A DNA stretch of 64,000 nucleotides from Haematococcus lacustris. Lineage: Eukaryota > Chlorophyta > Chlorophyceae > Chlamydomonadales > Haematococcaceae. The stretch spans positions 14,092,915 through 14,156,914 of the forward strand of contig JASKMD010000008.1 in assembly GCA_030144725.1 (NCBI GenBank), in the 5' to 3' direction. Shown one piece after another: positions 46,858 to 58,289 of the stretch (position 1 is the first letter of the stretch; each line of letters opens with the position of its first letter). The position numbers were made by a program, and so were the translations under genes. The notes below the pieces were generated by a model that searched no databases, was not told where the DNA came from, and was given only the letters and a program-made list of their open reading frames with translations.

Positions 46858-49594
46858 CTATGCATTGTTGCGGGCCCGACCATCAATGCCCCGCCGGTAC
46901 TCTGCAGCCCGGTGCAACCACTGCCTGCCTTTGGGCAGCCGGTCATTGACCAGCTTGTAGCCCTGCTGGTACTCCTTGCCAATGGGGGGCAGAGCCTCAA
47001 GGTCATCCCATATGCACAGCTCTATGGGGCGCTGCCTGCTCTCCCCAATGCGCTGCAAGTTCAGGCACCCGTTGGTGTCCCGGTCCAGCCACCTGCCCCC
47101 TGGGGGAGCCTGGGGTGGTGGGGCTGGGCCAGGTGCTGCAGGGAGGGGCTGGGCCTGGGCTGGGGGAGGAGGTGGTGGGGCCTGGACGGGGGGGGCAGGG
47201 GGAGGGGGAGGGGGGGCTTGGGCAGGGGCAGGGTCAGGGGGGGGGGGGCTGGGTTGGGGGAGGGGGAGGTGGGGCCTGGGCTAGGGGAGGGGGGGGCGGC
47301 TGGGCAGGGGCAGGGTTGGGCGGCACCTGATGGCACCACGACAGGCCCCGCACATACTTCGCATGCCGCAGGCTCCAGGCTGGGCGCACCAGCCGCGGGT
47401 TGACCTGGCCTTCTGGGGGTACCCAGTCTGCTGGCCTGGGCTGGTTAGGTGGCAGGTGCAGCTCACAAGGCTGGCGGGCATGCACTGAGGAGCTGACACG
47501 GCTGGTGCGGAACTCATCCACGATCACCAGCCGGTCAGGTCTGGGATCTGCGCTGGGCCTGCTGGGCTGCTCCACCACCTTGCGAAACCCCGCTCGCACC
47601 GCCCCCGCCTTCCACCCACCCTGGCAGAAGTTGCCCGCTCCCAGGAACACTGCCACTCCCCTCTCCTGGTGGTAGTAGTGGCGTGACACCCACTTCATCC
47701 CATTCACCACCTGCAGGTCAGGTCAGGTCAGGGTCAGGGTCAGGGTCAGGGTCAGGTCAGGTCAGGTCAGGTCAGGTCAGGTCAGGTCAGGTCAGGTCGG
47801 GTCAGGGTCAGGGTCAGGGTCAGGGTCAGGGTCAGGGTCAGGGTCATGGTCAGGGTCATACCTTCTTGCAGAACGCCTCAATAACGCGTTCCTGGGCATG
47901 GTGAAGCGCCAACCGCTGCCTGCGCCAGCGTGGCTTGAGGTACTCCTCCCATAGTGCGTCCCAGGTGGCCTTGAGGGCCAGAACGTGGGCATGGAGGCCG
48001 CCCAGGGATGTGCCAGCTGGGGTGGCAGCTGCCAGCTGCAGCAGCTGTGGCTGAATGGCAGCTGACCAACGGGCTGTGTTCTGCTTGGCTTTGGTAAGCC
48101 CACTGTCATGCTTGAGCTGCCCCTTGCTCAGCTCCCACTCCCACTGCCTAAGCACCTGACCTGTGACTTGGTGCCGCTGTGCATGCCCGGCCTTGATGGC
48201 CTGGGTGACACCTGGGTCCACCCCAACAGCAATGTGGGTGGTGGGGTCGTAGTCGCTGGTGGCTGTGAGCTTACGCCCTATGAAGGGCAGCTCCACGGGC
48301 TCGGTGACTGCCTGGCTGCGGACAAAGTGAACTGAGATGCTGACCCCGTCTGTCTCTACCCTGCGCGCAAACTCCCAACCGCTGTTTTGCAGCTGGCTGT
48401 ACTGGATAAACTTCTGCCAATGGGGCAGGCTGTCTGCCTCAAACTGTCGCTGTGTCAGTTTGGTCATGCCCAGGTCAGTCAACACCCCATGCAGCACCCT
48501 GTCATCAATGACGAAGTGGCGGGCCCGCACCCCCACCATGGGGAGCATGGTGAAGGGGCGCGGGCAGGTGTCATGGGCTGCCTGCCAGCCCTCTAGGCTG
48601 CGGTTGACGAACAGCACATAGCGAACTCTCTTCTCAATGGGCAGCCTGCCTGCCCCCCCCTTCCCTATGGAGTCCTGTCCCTCTCGCCACGTGGCCGGCA
48701 GCCCCAGCAGCCTCCTGTGCTTGACTACCTCTTCCCGCCACCTAGGCTGCCGCAGCACACTGTTGGGTGGCAAGCGCCACTTGTGCTGCCTGTCAGGCAG
48801 GCTGTAGTCAAGGCGCCCTAGCACCAGCTGGGGGAAGTGCTTCTTCATTGCCCTACTGAACCCCTCCTCCACTACCCCAACCGCCTTGCACCACCAACGG
48901 ATGAAACGCCCTGGGTGCCTATAGAACTCCTGGATGCTGGTGATGATCGTGTTGGCGTTGGCATTGAGGGAGTTGCCGTCCCCTGTCAGATGCTCCTCGT
49001 CCAGCTGCTGGAGTATGGCCACCGGCCAGGCATTGCTGGGCTGCTCAAAGGCAGCCACCTCACCGGGCAGCAGCCTGATGCCGTGGTGGTGGGGGCCACG
49101 CATCATGTGCTCAATCACGCTGGCCTTAGTGAGCAGCTCCATGGCGTCCCTGATCTGTGCCAGCAGCTGTGGGTCCCAGATACCCAGCTGCACTGGGGGG
49201 GGCAGCTGGGCTGGGGCGGCTGCTGTGCGGGGTGAGCTGCGTGTGGCAATGCGGGGGTGGGCATAGGGAGGGTTGGTTGGGTCAGGTGGGAGAGGGGGAC
49301 CTGGGGCTGGACCTGCTGCTGCTGGGAACCCTGGAGTGGGCTGACCTAGGAAGGACAGGAGCAACACTGACAGGCACAGGACTGCTGCCAGGACACACTG
49401 CTTGCTGCCCATGGTCATACGCTTGTTAATCTCAGCCACAATGGCGTCGACTTGGGCTGGGCTGAGATCAGGCAGGGCTGCCTCCACAAGGCCACGCAGG
49501 CAAGCCTTGATGACCTGGCGCCTCTCTGCAATCACTACCTTGACAGCCTGCCCCTGCCCCTGCCCCTGGTCTTGCTGCCCACTGCCACTGGCAC
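46858..49594 (-). CDS. Fanzor-like (TnpB-related) RNA-guided nuclease, family B
   Basis: Exon 1 (49594-47862) and exon 2 (47710-46858) are separated by a 151-base repeat-filled intron. Exon 1 has a mixed helical N-terminal half, FTMLPMVGVRARHFVIDDRV, a strand ETDGVSISVHFVR and RuvC-I AVGVDPGVTQAI (Asp about residue 463). A lysine/arginine-rich helix ends exon 1. Exon 2 gives RuvC-II VIVDEFRTSRV (Glu about residue 646), RGLSWC, a proline-rich linker and RuvC-III GRWLDRDTNGCLN. Fanzors are eukaryotic TnpB relatives that cut DNA with a guide RNA. The usual paired CxxC zinc ribbon between RuvC-II and III is not visible. A frameshift in a G-run of the linker (near 47238) puts RuvC-III out of frame; this could be a sequencing error. 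The frame has no ATG at its start. It opens at a TTTGCAG acceptor, so a 5' exon is likely. Confidence 0.83.
47711..47861 (-). repeat. Repeat-filled intron of Fanzor family B (copy 4)
   Basis: GTATGACC at the donor and CTGCAG at the acceptor bracket an intron made almost wholly of CTGACC and CTGAC units. Removing it joins FCKK to VVNGMKWV in frame. Confidence 0.88.
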
Positions 49595-50028
49595 CTGCAA
49601 ACACGGGAAATCACAGCACACGCACGGCAGGACTTGATGCACGGAGTCGCAATGTCGCGTGGCGCACACTGCGTCGCGTCGTCAGTTAGCTTCGGGGGAG
49701 CCTAGCCTGTCGTTGAGCATCTCGGCTTACCGGCTGCACTCCGCGTGGGAGAGACGGGGCGCTTGCGTTTCGCCCTCGGGGGCATCTCAGAGATTTAGTT
49801 ACATTATCCAAGCGGAGTGGCCGTGTTGGGGTGTGCATCAGGTTGGCATCTAACCGGAGTGCCGGCAACCGGAGTGGAGCGGAAGTGAGGTCCATTACAT
49901 ATCAATTCATATTCAATATTATATTCATATCAATATCAATACATATAATCAGGCCAGGCCTTATCGGCCATTTCAGCACGCTGCTAATCCACACACAGGT
50001 CAACACCTGTGTGTGGACCTACACACAG

Positions 50029-50575
50029 GTCCACACCTACATCCATGCCATACACGAATACATGCATACATACGGATGGGACTCAGGAGCTCTCTGATTG
50101 CCTTGGGAGCCATCATTTCCTTGCCTGGCTCGCACGCACGATCCACTAAGATCCACTGTTGTTGCAAATCTGACTAATACTCACATGGCATCAGCCAGAT
50201 GCAGAGCAGCTATGGCCCAGTCACCCACCCGGCTCAGCTGGTGGCATGCAGGCCCATGGGGGAGGAGACAGCTCCATGCCACCGGAGGTTGCCCGGCAGT
50301 TGCAGGACATTCAGGCCTCCCTCTCAGAAGTGGCCACAGCTGTCAAGGCCCTAGGAGCTGCCCAGGGCGCAAAGGAGCTGTGTCAGTGTCTGTGCAATAT
50401 ACGGTTGCGCGGTGTGTGTGCAATGCATGTGCAATGTACGTTTGCGCATTGTGGTGCAAGGTGCAACGCCTCTACAGGGTCCCTGAGCCCAAGGCCAAAG
50501 AGTCCAAGGGAGCCAACCCCCTGTAATGTTGCCTGACCCCCCAAGGGGCGTGCCTGCGCCTGAGCTGCAGCCTGA
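50029..50575. other. No firm gene
   Basis: A short frame encoding PPEVARQLQDIQASLSEVAT (about 50280-50380, +) looks like a coiled-coil exon but has no partner exons that I can find. Confidence 0.35.
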
Positions 50576-51392
50576 GCCTGTCTCAACGAGGGCAGGGTCT
50601 CACCTGCGGTGTCAGGCAGGGTCTCACCTGCGGTGCTGACAGCTGGTGCAGGCAGCGGGATGACGCGTTGCGGGCCGCCTCCTGCCAGGCTGGTCCGGGG
50701 TGCAATTACTCACATTCAGTAGGTGGAGCTGAGGAGCCAAGGCAGTAAAGGCGCTGGCCTGCCAGGCTGTGTGGGGCGTGTGGCTCAAGGCATGAAGGCT
50801 GAGCAGCATGGCAGCCAGCTGCTGAGCCTGGCATGCAGCCAGCATGACCACACTTGCATGCAGCACCAGATCTGCTAGGTGTTCAGGGGGCGGGCGGGCG
50901 GGCGACCTCCAGGGATGACTGCCAAGCCAAAGGGGCGGCTGGCTGAGTGTCAGGGCAGGAGCATGCGGTCCCTTGGTGCTGGCCAGCATGGCCAGGAGGT
51001 CAACACAGCCCTGGGCAGTCAAGTTGCCCGCGTCCAGCTGTCCCAGCAAGCTGTGGCAGGGCATGAGGCAGCATGTCGTGAGTGACAAGCCATGTTGTTT
51101 GCATGGGGATTGCATGCTGCAGTGTGTGATGTGTGACGAGCATCACCTGTCAAAGCTGGCAGTGGATGTCGCATGGTCTGCATCATCCAATTACAAAAGC
51201 AGCAACAGCGGCGATGTGGATTAGCAGCGTGCTGAAATGGCCTGGCCTGGCCTGGTTATGTGTATGTAATGGACCTCATCAAGGGTGCGACCGAGGATGC
51301 TACAATGTGTTTGTAGTAGCTGAGTGAGATTACCCACAGGCCGACATGTTGTTCCTTGTTGAATGAGTTTTGTTGGCCTGTCTCAACGAGGG
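50576..51392 (+). mobile_element. Chimeric insertion: OPR-gene segment joined to a Fanzor B 3' end
   Basis: GCCTGTCTCAACGAGGG is at 50576-50592 and 51376-51392, a perfect 17-bp repeat. The last 100 bases inside (51276-51375) are a 5'-truncated family B 3' end. The other about 680 bases are a copy of the OPR gene at 56345-57180, with about 250 bases removed at a short microhomology near 50700. The copy retains intron sequence, so it is not spliced cDNA. Confidence 0.85.
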
Positions 51393-51564
51393 GCCTGGCT
51401 CATTCTGTAGCACCGGCTACTTCTCCTGGCCTCAGCCCCGGTCCAGGCAGACGGTGCCCCTGCTGTTGGTCGGGTCAGGACACAAGCACAGCCTCAGAAC
51501 GGTTGGTTGCTGACTAGGCCCTCCCTGGATGCTGCAGGCGGTCGGCAACCCACCCACTCGCTAG

Positions 51565-51600
<36 letters not shown>

Positions 51601-52492
51601 CGTTGCTGTTGGCACCTTTGACGCCATGGCTAACGCACCAGCTGCTGCTTGCGCATTCCTGTCGTGCTCATCTGCATGTTGTGTTTGCTGTGCCCACCTT
51701 CCCTCCTGCCTACGAGCCAGGCATGATCCAACTCGGCACAACATTTCCATTGATACATCATCATCGGAGTTTACACAGGGCATATGTACCCAACTCTACC
51801 CGCAGGCAACAACCTCTTCCGTGTTATCTCATTCACACAGGGCATACGGGAGGTAGCACAGGACGTTGTCCATCGCATCGCTATACAGATGTTTACATGT
51901 GTGCGAAAGCGGCTAGGCACACCACCACCACCACCACCCCTAGCCCCTGCACTCTCTTTGATGTACACTCACTACTGTGGAGACATGACATGGCAAATAA
52001 CACATTGCATACGCTCCATGTTGGGCTGTCAATGGCTGTCTTTGTCTCTGGCTTTGCCCATGCATTGGGTATTCAGGCACCCTTCACTCATCATGGGCCA
52101 CGCCACTCCATGCTGGCCTCATGTTGCATCGTTCTAGCTCAACCAACTGCCATTGATGCCAAACACCGCAAGCGGTAGCATTTGTACAAGCTAATCACAA
52201 AGTACACGAGTGCAGCAAAAAGGGCAAGGAAGACGGATCACGGCGCATGGCTTGGCAGGCATGCTGTCATGGTCACACCTGTGAGCTGCAAAGAGTGACA
52301 CATACAAATGCAAGGCGGCATGGCCCAGCAGCCATACCAGACTGGCTGGCGAAGCGGTGAGAACCAACAACACCACCCAGAACCAGCAACAACCGCCAGA
52401 CAAGAGGTAAAAGCGTGAGGGTGTGATGGAGTGTGAGGGAGCAGCTGGAAGGGGCGCGATGGGGCTGGCTCTGGCAGGGCCAGTTCCTTCAC
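51393..52492. other. No gene recognised; CTG array
   Basis: A run of nine CTG units lies at 51569-51597. Several long frames cross the interval in different phases, but none shows motifs or convincing splice pairs. Confidence 0.45.
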
Positions 52493-55400
52493 TCAAACCA
52501 TCCATTCACGAGCCAGCAGTGTGAAGCAGCATACACCATCCCACAACGCCCTGGCGCCCAGCCCACCCACACACTCAGCAGACCCAAGCCCCACCCCACC
52601 ACCACTCCCCTCCAGCCCCTGCCCATGCTGCTGCCCGCTGCTGCTGCCCGGCACCGCCGCCACCACCACCAAGGACGGGGCCACCCCACCCACGACCCCC
52701 ACTGCGCTAGGAGCAGGGTGAAGGCCTGGCGTCGTGGCCGTCACCACCTTAGCTAGACCTCCCTCCGCTGCCGCCGCCCCTGCCGCCGCCTCGCTGGCCA
52801 TGGCCCTGAGGCCAGCCACCACGCACTGCAGCTCCGCCTGGCTGAACACGTGCAGCTGCGCTCGTGCTGCCTCCATGTAGGCCCGCAGCCAGGCAGCCCC
52901 CGGCCCCGGCTGCGCCCCCTGCAGCGCCCAGCTCAGCTGCGCCAGCACCGGGGCAGGAAGTTTGTCCAGGCTCGAGCCGCTGGAGGCAAACACGGCTTGC
53001 ATGACCGTGGCGGGCAGAGGGGGGGCGGCCATGCGTTGGAGGATCACCAAGCATGCCAGCAGCTCTGTGGTCATGATGGGGCAAGGGGGGTGGGATCAGG
53101 GGGTGAGCAGGGTCAGGGAATCAGCAGGGCCAGGGGATGGCGGGTCGGGTTGCTACAGGGTACACAGGGGGGCATGAGCTGGTCAGGGGGGGCTGATCAG
53201 GGGGGTTGTGGGCAGCTAGGGGGTTCAGGGCATGTTTCAAGTGGGCCAGGGGAGCCTTGGGGGGTCCCAGGAGGGCTGTCCCCCTCGCTAGGCCCACCCA
53301 TGCTGGCCCCACCCACCTGGGGTCTCCAGGCTGTGCCCCATGGCCGCGTCCCCCACCACCGCCGCCGCCTGCTGCAGCCAAGGCCTAGGGGGCGTGAAGC
53401 CCGCCGCCCCCATGGTGACCAGGACCTGGTGCAGGTGCAGCGGAGGCAGCAGGCACAGCCGCTCCTGGCTGGCCCCGGCCCAGGCAGCTAGCCAGCCGTG
53501 GCAGGGCTGGATGCTCAGGGCGTGCAGCAGAGCCAGGTCCTCGGCCAGCTGGGTCATGGTCTGGCTGGGCAGCTGGGCCTGGAGGGCGGCTAGGTAGTCC
53601 TGGCACCAGTCTGCAGCAATAGGGCAGAGCGAGGCAAGCGGGGCCGGACCCGGCTCGATCAAGGTGAGAGGCAGGCGTGGCCTGATCCAGCCTCCCACTT
53701 CTCCCCCTGCCACCCTGTCGCTGCCCCACCTCTCCGCTGCGTTACCCCAGGTTGGCCCCCCGGCATGCCCCGCCCCCCACCCCCCTACCCCTTCCACCCC
53801 TACCTCCCTACCCCCTGCCCCCCATTCCCCCCCACATACTTGGACACGGCCGGTACTGGCACGCAGCAAAGTAGCGCAGCAGGTGCGACAGCTGCTCCGG
53901 GGTCATGAGGCTGAGCACGCAGCGGGAGGCGTCACTGAGGGAAGCCAGGGCCGTGCTCCCTGCCAGGGTTTGAGAGCGCTGCAGTGCCCGCACTACGTGG
54001 CTGAGGTCAGTGGCCAGCAGCACAGGGCTGGCACTGCTGGCCCGCTGCACTACGCTGCAGTCAGCTGGTGCAGGGGGGTGGAAGGATGAGGGGCAGGGGG
54101 CGCGGCCTGGGCTGGGGGGTGGGGCAGGGGGGAGGGCGGCCACCTGGGTGGTGGCATAGCAGCAGGGGGTTGGCAGGGTCAGGGCCGAGGGACCAGGGTC
54201 AGGCTAGGGAGTGTGAGGTTTGATATTTGGGCTGAAGGTTGGCATGGCTCGGGAGAGCAAAGGGAGCGCAGAAGAGGACAGGCCTCAGAGGAAGAGGGTC
54301 ACGAGCTCCAGGCCCAGCAGGGGTGGATGTGGTGATGGGGTGGAGGCAGGCCAGGGAGCACACCTGCTAGACCTCAGTGCCTTGAACCTGACTGCACTTC
54401 TAGGCGGCAGCAGCAGCAGCAGCCTCAGCAGCCTCAGCAGCCTGCCCTATGCCTCGTCCATTGCCCTTCCCCTGTGTCTCAGACGTCCTCAGCCCCCCCC
54501 ACCTGCTCGCATCACCCTGCTGGCCCTGGCCCGGCCTGCCGCCCCTGCTGCCTCACCTGCAGCTGGGCTGGTGAGAACAGGCCGGCACAGAAGGACAGGA
54601 GCAGACCACGCATCCAGCGCCGGCTGGGGCGGTGGCGCATGGACTCTAGCGCCTGGGCACAAGGCAGGAGGGCAAGGGCTGCCAAGGGCTGACAGGAGTC
54701 AGGGCCGGCTCAAATGGAGGCCCTAGTGAGGGACAAGGGGGCTGCTAGGGGCAGCGTGCCGGTCGGTGTGTGCTAGGTGTTGGTGTGTGCCTTCCCAGGA
54801 CTAACGTGGCCCTGCCAGTGCTTTGGTCAGTGCCAGCAATGGTATGAAGGGCATATCATTTCCACCTTGCCGCTGCCTGAGGGTATGTATCGATGTATGT
54901 ATCGAGGGTAATCAAATATACACGAGTACACAAATAATTATGCTGCAAACGGCAGAGTCCCTCATCCGTCATCCATATATGTTCACTAGTAATGGAACAG
55001 GGGTACTCTTGCGCATGCCACCCAGCTGGCTAGGGCTAAGTATAGCATACATCAATACAACAGTAATCCATCTCCATACCAATACATGAAAATCACGACA
55101 TTACATGCGACCGGCACAGCCTTGGGGTTCCTCAGTGTGAGCACAAGGTGGCGAAGAGGCTGGCTGGGGCCAGGGCTGGATAGGCGCAACCCGCCCAGCT
55201 GGCTGGGGCCTACGGCAACACAGCAGCAGCAGGCGCAGGCCACTGCACCACCTCCCAGCAGCTGCATGCCTCCCTGCACCACACAGCGCCTGGCAACCTG
55301 GTGAATGCCGGGCCTGCTACCGCCCGGTGCCTGGCACGGAGGCGTGAGAGTGGCTCTGTCAGTTACAAGCTGTCGCCGGGTCAGCTCAAACATGAAGGCG

Positions 55401-57031
55401 GGGCGCAGGGTGCTGTGATGCATGCTGCTAGGTGCAGGGTAAAGGTGCAGGATGGAGGTTGAGGGGTAGGGGTGTTGTGGTGCAGGCGTTACGTGCAGGG
55501 TGCAGGGGCGCATGATGCGGCTGCTGGCGCTGCGGCTTGACCTGCAGCAGGGTGGCTAGCTGGTGGGGGCTGAGCAGGCCCAGGCGCGGCAGGCTGGCAG
55601 CCTCCAGGGCACAGCCCCACTCCGCGTCCGCCTCCATGCCTCCCTCCGCCAGGCTGCTCACCATCGCCACTAGCTGCACAGTATGCACAGGGGCAGGGGC
55701 AGGCAGGGCAGGCAGGGCAGGCAAGCATGTATGGCAGTGGAGCACACCGCAGCAATATGACAAACAGGGCTCCAGTGGGCCAGGTGGCTGTTGACTGCTT
55801 GCATAGGGACTGGTGAAGCGGCTCAGCTAGCCCACTTTGTGATCAGCATTGAGCGTTCCTAGCTTTCCCTGCTGGAGCTCAACCTCGCCCTGCTTGCGTT
55901 TCATAGCGCAGGTGAATAGGAATGATTGGCAGCAGGGCTCTATACCACATGACGAGGGTCCGCATGTCTCAGAGCATGCTTTCACGTTTTACATACATGA
56001 TGCATTGAGAGCACGGCTCACTCCTGCTCAGGCTTGGCAAACGCAAAGGCGACACTCCACGACCAGCGCAGCTTAACGTCAGCACGTCAGTACAGGGTGC
56101 TGGGTGCACACCTGGCCTGACTGGCTGCGCCTCAGACCACCAGCAGCGGCTGCAGCCTGCGGCATCCTATCAGCACCTGCCACACTGACACAGTGGCCGC
56201 TGCTTGAGAGCCATGCACTCTTCAGGGTATCTTGTTAGCAGTGCTGGGCTGGGCTGGGCAGGGCAGGGCTGAGCATGGCAGAATCTCACCGCAACCCTCA
56301 ACATCTAGGCAGTGCTGTCTGGACCGGGCTGGGCAGGGTTCAGTTGTGTCAGGCAGGGTCTCACCTGCGGTGCTGACAGCTGGTGCAGGCAGCGGGATGA
56401 CGCGTTGCGGGCCGCCTCCTGCCAGGCTGGTCCGGGCTGCATACCCAGGGCCTCCACAGCAGCCACAGTGGCGCACAGCTGCTGTGCCTGCGGGCATGGC
56501 CAGCGGTAGGGGCAGCAGGCTACATCGCCCTCCAGGTCAGCACGGGGTGCAGGCCCTGGCAGCCAGCCGTAGGAGTGTCAGCAGCATACAGGGTGTGCAA
56601 CAGCATCAGCAGCTCACACGAGGCAGCAGCAGCACACAGGCAAGGCAGATAACGTCAGCCGCAGCCGCAGCATGTAGTCAGTGCAATTACTCACATTCAG
56701 TAGGTGGAGCTGAGGAGCCAAGGCAGTAAAGGCGCTGGCCTGCCAGGCTGTGTGGGGCGTGTGGCTCAAGGCATGAAGGCTGAGCAGCATGGCGGCCAGC
56801 TGCTGAGCCTGGCATGCAGCCAGCATGACCACACTTGCATGCAGCACCAGATCCGTTAGGTGTTCAGGGTCAGGGCGGGCGGGCGACCTCCAGGGATGAC
56901 TGCCAAGCCAAAGGGGCGGCTGGCTGAGTGTCAGGGCAGGAGCTTGCGGTCCCTTGGTGCTGGCCAGCATGGCCAGCAGGTCAACACAGCCCTGGGCAGT
57001 CAAGTTGCCCGCGTCCAGCTGTCTCAGCAAG
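52493..57031 (-). CDS. OPR/Tbc2-like helical-repeat protein
   Basis: Exons on the minus strand encode degenerate repeats of about 38-40 residues, each ending in a P-x-P-x-W-like signature. The exons are 57031-56695 (with HTPHTAW), 56487-56365 (QPGPAW), about 55690-55540 (ADAEW), about 54655-54558 (HRPSRRW), about 54070-53840 (YRPCPSMW), about 53615-53315 (QPCHGW and TPPRPW) and about 53066-52493 (QPGPGAAW). Exons 57031-56695 and 56487-56365 have exact splice sites and phase. Chlamydomonas OPR proteins, such as Tbc2, bind chloroplast mRNAs, and the repeats with PPPEW-type cores resemble these. The target RNA is unknown. Additional exons, a start and a transit peptide upstream of 57031 were not resolved. 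A RAP domain was not seen. Confidence 0.6.
54705..54744 (+). repeat. Fanzor family A 3'-terminal fragment (40 nt)
   Basis: CCGGCTCAAATGGAGGCCCT to GGGGGCTG matches the end of family A perfectly. It starts within the right hairpin arm. It lies in an OPR-gene intron. Confidence 0.85.
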
Positions 57032-57096
57032 CTGTGGCAGGGCATGAGGCAGCATGGCGTGAGTGACAAGCCATGTTGTTTGCATAGGGGTTGCAT

Positions 57097-57574
57097 GCTG
57101 CAGTATGTGCTGTGTGATGAGCATCACCTGTCAAAGCTGGCAGTGGATGTCGGATGGTCTGCATCATCCAATGCAACGCTAGAGCATGCAAGGCGGATGG
57201 CATCAGAAGACGAAGCAGATGGCACATGAGCACCTCGTACTGCTGCTTCCTGCACACATGAACAATTTGGGGACCATGACAATACTTTATTATCGCATGG
57301 CAGAATGGACAGTCAGGAAGCTATCAATGCCAAGGCCTGCCTGCCACACATTGACATGAAGCCATCCGACCCAGCCTCATGCCCGTTGGCATTGGGTCAT
57401 GCGGAGTCTTAGATAAAGGCAGAGCATCGTGTCAAAAACCCAGACAACAAGTGTCAGGGAACAGAAGTCAATGGCACTCCAGATGATACCAGGTGATCAC
57501 GGCAGCCCCTCCTACGGCAGCCCCTCCCCCAGCCGACATCTTTATGTACATGACTACTGCAATGTAAGCAGCCA
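57097..57574. other. No gene recognised
   Basis: Upstream flank of the OPR gene's first resolved exon. It may contain further 5' exons or the promoter. Confidence 0.4.
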
Positions 57575-57916
57575 GGCTGACATGTCCACGGCGCACCAGC
57601 GCACAGCGCACCAGACAGCAGCCTGCTGTGGCACAGTAGTGTGTGCCCCCCTCATCTGAGCTGTCATCAGCTCACAATTAGTGCATGTTTTGTCATGCCA
57701 AGTCTACACTATAGCCCTTAGGGGTCTGGCATTAATGTAGGTGGTAGGCGGCTCATGTGCCATGTGCACTAGGTTTACTCCACACAGCCCAGTAACACCG
57801 TTTGAGTCGGGCCACTATTGCCCACTAGTATATTCCCGCTAGTGGCTGCTAGTGGCTACTACTGGTCCGGCTCAAACGGAGGCCCTAGCGAGGGACAAGG
57901 GGGCTGACATGTCCAC
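57575..57916 (+). mobile_element. Fanzor family A 3' end, solo copy with 15-bp flanking repeats
   Basis: GGCTGACATGTCCAC is at 57575-57589 and 57902-57916, overlapping the element's terminal GGCTG. The element part starts at 57616 in the last codons of the nuclease gene (CAGCAGCCTG...CACAGTAG) and contains the full 3' end (57652-57906). Hairpin arms are 57798-57814 and 57863-57879, with an A-T to G-C paired change. About 25 bases of filler, made of repeated GCGCACCAG, separate the left repeat from the element. Confidence 0.88.
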
Positions 57917-58083
57917 AGCAGGTGTAAGGGGACGCGGCCCAGCACAGTTGTTCCCCTACTATTACTACAGGGCAGGGGCTGTGTTATCTGTAATCCGATA
58001 TGTTTGCATGTAGCAAGCATCAGGATGCGGCCCAGCAGGGCGCTCGCTGCAGCCTAAGCTCCCTGCCGAAGTATGAGGCTGGG

Positions 58084-58289
58084 CTGTATGTCAAAACATG
58101 ACTCTGGCTAACTCAGTTAGTTTTGATGAGGTGCCCAGTGGTCCAGTGGGAAAGCCACCGGTGTGGGGACTTCAGTCATCAAGGGTGCGACCGAGGATGC
58201 TTCAGATTGATTGTAGCGGAGCGAGATTACCCACGGTCAAACATGTTGTTCCTTATTGAATGAGTTTTGTTTGTCTGTATGTCAGAACA
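58084..58289 (+). mobile_element. Fanzor family B 3' end, solo copy with 15-bp flanking repeats
   Basis: CTGTATGTCAAAACA (58084-58098) and CTGTATGTCAGAACA (58275-58289) flank it. The element part (58116-58274) is a 5'-truncated, diverged family B 3' end. Seventeen bases of filler lie at the 5' junction. Confidence 0.82.

Larger units (their letters stand above)
46629..50028 (-). mobile_element. Fanzor family B element, near-complete copy 4, with 15-bp flanking repeats
   Basis: TGGACCTACACACAG is at 46629-46643 and 50014-50028. The element proper runs from the common 3' end at 46644 to the common 5' end at 49907, about 3.26 kb. About 106 bases of AT-rich and palindromic filler separate the 5' end from its repeat. 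It carries the two-exon nuclease gene and a 214-base 3' region after the stop. Confidence 0.9.

Noticed and set aside
46858..49907. Family B as a bacterial TnpB from contamination
   Set aside because: It has a spliceosomal-type intron, six copies in the window and insertions into clearly eukaryotic genes.
51507..52178. 223-codon frame as a gene
   Set aside because: It begins in a CTG array, has no recognisable motif, and overlaps equally long frames in other phases.
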